Part shown: positions 13,200-18,038 of the stretch, one piece after another
Position numbering within the stretch: position 1 is the first letter of the stretch
How the letters are laid out: each line of letters starts with the position of its first letter
Assembly: GCA_017466005.1 (NCBI GenBank)
Contig: JAFTUZ010000057.1
Location: 1 to 18,038 of the forward strand
Length of the DNA: 18,038 bases
DNA from: Clostridia bacterium
Lineage (GTDB): Bacteria > Bacillota_A > Clostridia > Christensenellales > UBA1242
Direction of reading: 5' to 3'
Program-made: the position numbers and the translations under genes
The notes under the pieces: model-generated
Databases searched by the model: none
The model's input: the letters and a program-made list of their open reading frames with translations, nothing else
What the model was told of the DNA's origin: nothing

Positions 13200-13856
13200 A
13201 TGAACACCAAAGAAAGTTTTAATGGTCAATTAGAAATTATAAAAATAGCCAATTTAAAACTACAAAAACAAGTGGATACACTTTTTAGTATAAATCCAAA
13301 TAAAAAAATGCAAGTTGGGTATCAAAAACACTTACAAAGTTTTTATGAAAAAGCCAAAACTTATGGTGATAAAATGGTTAGTTTGAATAACAGCTTTATT
13401 AATATTTTATCTGATGACTATAATGTTAATGATTTTATTGAAACCACTATGTATTTTATTACTCCTATGATGGATAAGGTAAATGATAAAAACTGCCATA
13501 ATGCAATAGAAAAGGCAGAAAATAAAATTTACTCTTGTGAATATTCTGAAACACCAGAAGCGGAAATGGCAAGAATGGGTAATTCTATTAAAGCCTGTGA
13601 TGGTGTAATTAGTTGTTTTAAAACTTATTTAAAAAATCATAAAATTAACCCTGACACACAAAAAACTTTAGAAGAATTTACTAATTTTATAGAGTATTTA
13701 AAAAATCCAAAAAATGAAATTAATCAAAAAAATTTAATGGAAAATTTATATAATAAAATAAGCAACGAAAATAAATTGTATGAAAGTGCAATTATTCAAG
13801 AATCGTTAACACACAACACCTTTAAACAAACAGCATTAAAACAAACACAAATGTAA
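13200..13856 (+). CDS. Unknown helical protein, 218 residues
   Basis: I do not recognise this protein. It is soluble, with no signal peptide or membrane segment, and rich in Lys, Asn, Glu and Ile. Heptad-like helices are likely through most of its length (for example QLEIIKIANLKLQKQVDTL and LYNKISNENKLYESAI). Three cysteines (in NCHNA, YSCEY and KACDG) cluster at about 98-132. The ATG at 13200 is used because TAGGAGA lies five bases upstream; an in-frame TTG 15 bases earlier would start inside that site. A perfect consensus promoter predicts strong expression. It is a single-gene unit convergent with the DUF421 gene. Its end, KQTQM, matches the C-terminal pattern of the three paralogues at 44-3108, although the rest shows no clear similarity. 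Confidence 0.85.
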   Translation: MNTKESFNGQLEIIKIANLKLQKQVDTLFSINPNKKMQVGYQKHLQSFYEKAKTYGDKMVSLNNSFINILSDDYNVNDFIETTMYFITPMMDKVNDKNCHNAIEKAENKIYSCEYSETPEAEMARMGNSIKACDGVISCFKTYLKNHKINPDTQKTLEEFTNFIEYLKNPKNEINQKNLMENLYNKISNENKLYESAIIQESLTHNTFKQTALKQTQM

Positions 13857-13886
13857 AAAACAAGACCGTTTTATGGTCTTGTTTTT
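13856..13886. terminator. Bidirectional terminator between convergent genes
   Basis: AAAAACAAGACC, a seven-base loop and GGTCTTGTTTTT form a perfect twelve-pair stem. It overlaps the last base of the 13200-13856 stop codon and the first bases of the DUF421 stop, serving both. Confidence 0.88.
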
Positions 13887-14583
13887 AATTACTATCTTTA
13901 TGCTTGTAATGAATTGTCCAATCTTCTTTTATATCATCATAACTTGCTAAAATTATATTGTTAAGCTCTTTACGGTTTTTTATATTTAAACCATTATACA
14001 ACCAATTTACATCTTTTTTTAGTTCGTTTAAACCAGAATATGAAATTCTACCATCTATAACCAAATAATTTGGTAAAGTTGCTTTTTCGTATTGTTCTTT
14101 AACATCACTAACAACAACTGGCTTTTCTTCACCTTTTGGCATTATGCTTAACTTTCCGCTTGTTTCAAAAATAGCATATGCAATATCTTTTATATCAAAG
14201 TATCCCAAAACTCGGCACATACCCAAAAGGTCGTTTATATCTAATTTACTTTTTTTAAGTTGTTTGTAATCTATTTTGCCATCATAAATTACAGTTGTTG
14301 GGCTACCTTTTAAAAAGTTTTTTAGTCCTGGTGTTTTACGCCCTAAATACGAAACTAACAAATCAAACAAAAAGAACACTGTCATTGCAATTAAATAATA
14401 GTAAAATGGCGTTTCTCCAACATCGGCAGCCATATCTGCCGCTATACTACCTATGGAAATACCTACAACATAATCTATAAACTCTAGTTGGGCTATTTGT
14501 TTTTTGCCTAAAATTTTTGAAATTATAAACAAATAAACCACAGCAGTTGCCGAAAAAACTAATAAATAAACTAAATCTGGCAT
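13885..14583 (-). CDS. DUF421 (YetF-like) membrane protein
   Basis: This 232-residue protein matches the DUF421/YetF family by pattern. There are three N-terminal membrane helices (about 4-22, 37-53 and 60-82), with GKKQIAQLEFIDYVVGISIGSIAAD spanning helices 1-2, the family's most conserved region. The GSPTTVIYDGKIDYKQLKK segment (93-111) leads into a cytosolic domain with LLGMCRVLGYFDIKDIAYAIFE and a KLSIMPKGEEKP strand. The function of the family is poorly known; in spore formers YetF-like proteins form part of germinant-channel-like or spore membrane proteins, but that cannot be assumed here. The strong AAAGGAGG site is seven bases from the ATG. A 13-base palindrome lies just upstream. It is downstream of clpX on the same strand, separated by the structured GC-rich element, so co-transcription is doubtful. 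Confidence 0.88.
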   Translation of the reverse strand: MPDLVYLLVFSATAVVYLFIISKILGKKQIAQLEFIDYVVGISIGSIAADMAADVGETPFYYYLIAMTVFFLFDLLVSYLGRKTPGLKNFLKGSPTTVIYDGKIDYKQLKKSKLDINDLLGMCRVLGYFDIKDIAYAIFETSGKLSIMPKGEEKPVVVSDVKEQYEKATLPNYLVIDGRISYSGLNELKKDVNWLYNGLNIKNRKELNNIILASYDDIKEDWTIHYKHKDSN

Positions 14584-14597
14584 AATAACCTCCTTTG

Positions 14598-14610
14598 GGT
14601 AATTATTACC
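14598..14610. promoter_or_regulatory. Short palindrome next to the DUF421 ribosome site
   Basis: GGTAATTATTACC is a perfect inverted repeat (five-base arms, three-base centre) two bases from the AGGAGG site. It could be an operator or a small RNA hairpin masking the ribosome site, or chance in AT-rich DNA. Confidence 0.3.
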
Positions 14611-14650
14611 TAAAAAAGTGTTTATTAAACCATAATTTTATACATTGTTC

Positions 14651-14758
14651 TAACACCAGCGCGTTTTGCAAAACCTTTGGTTTTGGCGCGCCCCCAAAGG
14701 GGGTGCGCAGTGCTTTTTGCCCCAGCAAAAAAGGCACGCAAAACGCGCGCCCTTGTTA
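14651..14758. repeat. GC-rich structured element folding as a four-way junction
   Basis: A 108-base GC-rich block stands out in AT-rich DNA. The outer stem is TAACA/TGTTA (14651-14655, 14754-14758), then GCGCGTTTTGC (14659-14669) against GCAAAACGCGC (14738-14748), eleven perfect pairs. Inside are three hairpins. Arm 1 is AAAACC/GGTTTT (14670-14684). Arm 2 is GCGCGCCCCC with loop AAA and GGGGGTGCGC (14686-14708), ten pairs with one G-U. Arm 3 is GTGC-TTTTT-GC with GC-AAAAA-GCAC (14710-14737), with two bulges. It has no coding capacity I can support. It looks like a dispersed extragenic palindromic element or a non-autonomous mobile element. The structure holds on either strand, so it could act as DNA cruciform or RNA. 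Confidence 0.75.
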
Positions 14759-14825
14759 AACAAATAAACCCATAATATATAAAACAAAAATCATATTATC
14801 TACTTTATTAATAAATTTAATCCGC

Positions 14826-16073
14826 TTAATTTGGAACAGAAACTTTTGTGTTGTTGTAATCATTATTTTTTAAATTAAGCCCACAAACTGGTTTTAAATT
14901 TTTAGAAGATAAAACTATACTATTTGTGGTTTTGTTGCTAGGTGCATCAAACATAATATCTAACATAGCCTCTTCCATAACCGTTCGCAACCCACGTGCA
15001 CCAACCTTTAAATCTTTGGCACGTTTTGCAATTTCTTTTAAAGCATCGGGCTCAAACTTTAAATCTATTCCGTCCATTTTAAATATCGTTTGAAATTGTG
15101 AAATTAACGAATTTTTAGGTGTGGTTAATATATTAATTAAAGCATTTTCATCTAAATCATCTAACCCAACCACAATAGGCAATCGCCCTACAAATTCGGG
15201 TATTAAACCAAATTCAACCAAATCGGCAGGACGCACTTGTTTTGCAAATTTATAATCTTGCACAGGATCGGCTTTTTGCGTTTTATTAAACCCCAACACA
15301 TCACATTTATTACGCATAGCAATTATTTCGCCAAGTTTTACAAACGCACCACCACAAATAAACAAAATGTTGTTGGTATTCATTTCTACTGTTTCTTGAT
15401 GCGGGTGTTTACGCCCGCACGAAACGGGCACAGATGCTATTGAGCCTTCTAAAATTTTAAGCAATGCTTGCTGAACACCCTCTCCGCTAACATCACGTGA
15501 TAAACTTCTACTTTCTGGCTTTTTTGCAATTTTATCTATTTCGTCTATATAAACAATTCCCATTTCGGCACGTTTTATATCGTATTCTGCATTTGCCAAA
15601 AGTTTAGAAAGCACGCTTTCTACATCATCTCCTACATACCCAGCTTCGGTTAGGGTTGTGGCATCTACACTAGCAAAAGGCACTTTTAAAATGCGTGCCA
15701 ATGTGCGTGCGATTAGTGTTTTTCCAACACCAGTAGGCCCTATCATAAGCACATTACTTTTATCAAGTTCCACCCTATCAGATTTGGTGCTAAAATTATG
15801 ATTAAGCCTTTTATAATGATTATAAACAGCAACAGATAACGCACGTTTTGCACTATCTTGCCCCACTATATATTGGTCTAAATAATTTTTTAATTCCATA
15901 GGTGTTGGAAGGGAAAATTTTGAACGTGTAACTCTGCTTTCTTGCTCTTTTACAATCTCCTTACAAATATCTACACAAGTATCGCAAATAAAACTCATAC
16001 CATCGGGGCTAGACACAAGTTTTCTTACTTCGCTTTGAGTTTTTCCACAAAAAGAACAAGTCATTTCTTTCAT
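14826..16073 (-). CDS. clpX: ATP-dependent Clp protease ATPase subunit ClpX
   Basis: This 415-residue AAA+ unfoldase forms a hexamer that feeds proteins into ClpP. The N-terminal zinc domain has C6, C9, C30 and C33 (CSFC and CDTC) for adaptor and substrate binding. Walker A GPTGVGKT lies at 112-119 and the pore-1 loop GYVG follows about 35 residues later (TEAGYVGDD). Walker B is VYIDEID. The RKH pore loop is present (GRKHPHQE), as are sensor 2 GARGLR and the ClpP-binding loop context (PEFVGRLPIVV). All functional motifs are intact and the length is normal. The polar C-terminus past about 400 (NNDYNNTKVSVPN) is variable in the family. AAAGGGAA precedes the ATG. It follows clpP by 55 bases on the same strand. 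No strong promoter is seen in the gap, so co-transcription with clpP is likely. Confidence 0.97.
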   Translation of the reverse strand: MKEMTCSFCGKTQSEVRKLVSSPDGMSFICDTCVDICKEIVKEQESRVTRSKFSLPTPMELKNYLDQYIVGQDSAKRALSVAVYNHYKRLNHNFSTKSDRVELDKSNVLMIGPTGVGKTLIARTLARILKVPFASVDATTLTEAGYVGDDVESVLSKLLANAEYDIKRAEMGIVYIDEIDKIAKKPESRSLSRDVSGEGVQQALLKILEGSIASVPVSCGRKHPHQETVEMNTNNILFICGGAFVKLGEIIAMRNKCDVLGFNKTQKADPVQDYKFAKQVRPADLVEFGLIPEFVGRLPIVVGLDDLDENALINILTTPKNSLISQFQTIFKMDGIDLKFEPDALKEIAKRAKDLKVGARGLRTVMEEAMLDIMFDAPSNKTTNSIVLSSKNLKPVCGLNLKNNDYNNTKVSVPN

Positions 16074-16128
16074 ACAAATTCCCTTTTAAATTTTTTTACT
16101 ATTTAAATTATGCCATATAAACATAAAA

Positions 16129-16719
16129 CTATTCTTTATCAACTTTTCTTTCTAAAATAACATCTATTATGCCATATTTCTTGGCTTGTTTTGCGTCCAT
16201 ATAATTATCACGTTCTATATCTAAAAGAACTTGCTTTTTGGTTTTACCACAACTTTCGGCAATAAGACGTGCATAGTTGTTGCGGTCTTTAATACCCTCT
16301 TTTAAATAAATTTCTATTTCTGTTACTTGCCCCTTAACGCCACCCCACGGCTGATGAATCATAACTTTGCTGTTTGGCAACATATAACGCTTACCTTTTT
16401 CTCCTGCACTTAAAATAAGGGCGGCAGCACTTGCACACAATCCCATACATATAGTACAAACTGGGCAACTTATAATATGCATTGTATCTAAAATAGCAAG
16501 CCCCGCTTGGGAAACCCCACCGGGCGAATTTATATACAAATAAATCTCTTTTTCTTTATCTTTACTTTCTAAAAATAAAAGTTCGGCAATAACAGTGTTT
16601 GCCAGCATATCATCTATTTCGCCTGTTATAAAAATAATGCGGTCATCTAATAGGCGTGAGTATATATCGCTTGTTCTCTCGCCCAATGCGGTTTTATCTG
16701 TAACACTTGGAATTAACAT
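16129..16719 (-). CDS. clpP: ATP-dependent Clp protease proteolytic subunit ClpP
   Basis: This 196-residue serine peptidase forms the two-ring barrel that degrades substrates unfolded by ClpX. The catalytic triad is complete at Ser97 (LCASAAA), His122 (VMIHQPWGG) and Asp171 (IERDNYM), the same numbers as in the classical enzyme. YINSPGG (62-68) forms the oxyanion region. Two local differences are seen: GGVSQAG where most have GGSVTAG, and CASAAA where most have AASMGA; the SAAA form also occurs in actinobacterial ClpP. Four cysteines cluster at 85-95 (SCPVCTICMGLC), unusual so near the active Ser. No long propeptide is visible. AAAGGGG precedes the ATG. It is flanked upstream by the trigger factor terminator and downstream by clpX. 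Confidence 0.96.
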   Translation of the reverse strand: MLIPSVTDKTALGERTSDIYSRLLDDRIIFITGEIDDMLANTVIAELLFLESKDKEKEIYLYINSPGGVSQAGLAILDTMHIISCPVCTICMGLCASAAALILSAGEKGKRYMLPNSKVMIHQPWGGVKGQVTEIEIYLKEGIKDRNNYARLIAESCGKTKKQVLLDIERDNYMDAKQAKKYGIIDVILERKVDKE

Positions 16720-16740
16720 AATTTACCCCTTTAAAACAAA

Positions 16741-16776
16741 AATAAAAAAGGAAAAGTTTTTAAAAACTTTTCCTTT
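16741..16776 (-). terminator. Terminator between trigger factor and clpP
   Basis: AAAGGAAAAGTTTTT and AAAAACTTTTCCTTT form a perfect 30-base palindrome (16747-16776). On the minus strand it is followed by TTTATTTTTGTTTT. It should uncouple clpP from trigger factor, or reduce read-through, although the gene order is conserved. I see no convincing clpP promoter in the short gap after it. Confidence 0.8.
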
Positions 16777-16795
16777 GTAAAATAGTTTTATTTAA

Positions 16796-18038
16796 TTATT
16801 TTTCTTCTTTTTTAACAGTTTTTCTAGCACAAGTTCTTTTAGGTTTTTCTTCTGCTACTTTTTCTGTTTTAGCAGTTGTTTTAGTTGCTGCTTTTTTTGT
16901 TGTTGTTTTTGTTTCAGCACTTTTTGTTGCTGCTGTTTTTGTTGCTGATTTAGTAGTTGCCTTTTTTGCAGGTTTTTCAGCAGGTTCTTCTGCAGTTTCT
17001 GCTTTTTTGCTAGCTACTTTTTTAGTTGTTGTTTTTGCAGCGGTTTTTGTTGCTTTTTCGGTTGTTGTTTTTTTAGCTGCTGCTTTTTTAGCAGGTGCTT
17101 TTGCTTTTTCTACAACTGTGTTGTTTTTCTTTAAGAATTTAAGCAACTTGTCCATAAGTATATCACTTTCTACGTGTTCCAAGCGATGAGAGTCGAGAGA
17201 CTTTTTGACTTCTTCTGTCGATTTACCTTGCATTTTAGCAATTTCAGCAATTTTGCTTTCCATTTCTTTTTCGGTTGCTTTCATTTTTTCTTTTCTAATA
17301 ATTGCTTCAAGCATAAGTTTAATTTTACTAATGCGTTCTGCATCAGCACGACGGTCTTCACGCAATTTTTCTACTGTTGTACCCATATAGTTTGCGTAGT
17401 CAGAAAGTTGAATGCCTTGGTATGCCAAACGGTAGTTAAGGTCTTGCATAATGCGGTCTAATTGATTGTTTAACATAATTTCTGGAACAATAACTTCTGA
17501 TTTTGCCAAAATAGCATCTATAATTGCATCTTCAATAATGTTTTCATTTTCGTGTGAAATACGGTGTTTAACTTGGTCTTCAATATCTTTACGGTATTCT
17601 GCCAAAGTATCAAAATCGCTTGCGGTTTTAGCAAACTCATCATCAAGAGCAGGAACTTCTGGAACTTGAACTGCTTTTATATCACATTCAAACACTGCTT
17701 TTTTACCAGCAAGTGTAGGAGCACCATAGTCTTTAGGGAAAGTAACTTTAACTGTTACGTGGTCGCCTGCTTTTTTACCAACAAGTTGGTCTTCAAAAGT
17801 ATCTATAAATGCTTTAGGACCTAATTCAAGTGCGTAGTCGTATGCTTTTCCGCCTTCAAATTCTACGCCGTCACAACTACCAACAAAGTCTAGCACAACA
17901 GTATCGCCATTAGCAGAAACTTTGCCTTCTACTGTTTTTAATTGTGTGTGGTGTTTTTGTGCGTGTGCAAGTTGTTCATCTACCATACTATCGTTAAATT
18001 CAACAACGTTTGCTTCTACTGTTAAGCCTTTGTATTCA
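16796..18038 (-). CDS. tig: Trigger factor, partial, with Lys/Ala/Thr-rich C-terminal tail
   Basis: The ribosome-bound chaperone that meets nascent chains; the N-terminal ribosome-docking domain is mostly outside the window. The frame is open through the window edge (EYKGLTVEANVVEFNDS before the first in-window ATG), so the CDS is cut, not started at 17986. The FKBP-type prolyl isomerase domain is visible (GDTVVLDFVGSCDG, AYDYALELG, FIDTFEDQLVGKKAGD, VTFPKDYG). The helical C-terminal chaperone domain follows (AEYRKDIEDQVKHRI to DILMDKLLKFLKKNNTVV). The last 105 residues (coding 16799-17113) are an added low-complexity tail, about AKKAAAKKTTT in style, with EEPAEKP breaks and a final KRTCARKTVKKEEK. 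Usual trigger factors stop near the end of the helical domain. The tail resembles histone H1-like basic tails and would be disordered and positively charged. It is first in the tig-clpP-clpX group. Confidence 0.95.
   Translation of the reverse strand, partial: EYKGLTVEANVVEFNDSMVDEQLAHAQKHHTQLKTVEGKVSANGDTVVLDFVGSCDGVEFEGGKAYDYALELGPKAFIDTFEDQLVGKKAGDHVTVKVTFPKDYGAPTLAGKKAVFECDIKAVQVPEVPALDDEFAKTASDFDTLAEYRKDIEDQVKHRISHENENIIEDAIIDAILAKSEVIVPEIMLNNQLDRIMQDLNYRLAYQGIQLSDYANYMGTTVEKLREDRRADAERISKIKLMLEAIIRKEKMKATEKEMESKIAEIAKMQGKSTEEVKKSLDSHRLEHVESDILMDKLLKFLKKNNTVVEKAKAPAKKAAAKKTTTEKATKTAAKTTTKKVASKKAETAEEPAEKPAKKATTKSATKTAATKSAETKTTTKKAATKTTAKTEKVAEEKPKRTCARKTVKKEEK

Noticed and set aside
14651..14758. 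Ordinary terminator of clpX
   Set aside because: The hairpins are not followed by a T run on the minus strand at the right place, the block lies about 70 bases past the stop, and the multi-arm design is too elaborate.
17007..17824. Several open frames on the + strand opposite trigger factor
   Set aside because: They are low-complexity, hydrophobic mirror images of the Lys/Ala/Thr-rich and helical coding sequence, with no ribosome sites. They are shadows.

Overview
The window is strongly AT-rich and mostly housekeeping in character. It suggests a low-GC, Gram-positive-type strict anaerobe of the Firmicutes, in Clostridia or a neighbouring uncultured gut lineage. The reasons are AGGAGG-type ribosome sites, near-consensus TTGACA/TATAAT promoters, a lipobox-anchored HtrA protease, rubrerythrin plus desulfoferrodoxin, a tig-clpP-clpX block, and TAA/TAG stops with TGG for Trp. 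Taxonomy is inference; the sequence carries no direct marker.

Layout. 1-3180: three tandem minus-strand paralogues of an unrecognised ~312-residue family, each with its own promoter carrying the same extended -35 motif. 3190-4795: a minus-strand lipoprotein with a collagen-like stalk, trypsin-like domain and PDZ domain. 4810-6680: rubrerythrin (+), a four-helix membrane protein (+) and a two-iron superoxide reductase (-). 6737-6943: a tRNA-Ser(CGA) gene (-). 7042-9171: a + strand group of a 29-residue membrane peptide, a probable C-terminally anchored 319-residue protein and a single-pass 283-residue protein, none recognised. 9122-9944: undecaprenyl-diphosphatase UppP (-). 10032-11260: a Cof-type HAD phosphatase with an unusual tail (+). 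11270-13087: a leader ORF with alternative RNA structures, a terminator and an ABC-F ATPase (+), arranged like an attenuated antibiotic-response gene. 13137-13886: an orphan helical protein (+). 13885-18038: DUF421 membrane protein, a GC-rich four-way-junction repeat, clpX, clpP and trigger factor (all -, the last cut by the window edge).

How they fit. UppP, ClpX, ClpP and trigger factor serve wall-lipid recycling and protein folding and turnover. Rubrerythrin and desulfoferrodoxin remove peroxide and superoxide in an anaerobe. The HtrA lipoprotein would handle misfolded protein outside the membrane. The parts least explained by known biology are the triplicated family with its shared promoter and C-terminal signature, the three-protein membrane group at 7130-9103, the leader/attenuator before the ABC-F gene, the structured GC-rich element at 14651-14758, and the histone-H1-like Lys/Ala/Thr tail on trigger factor.
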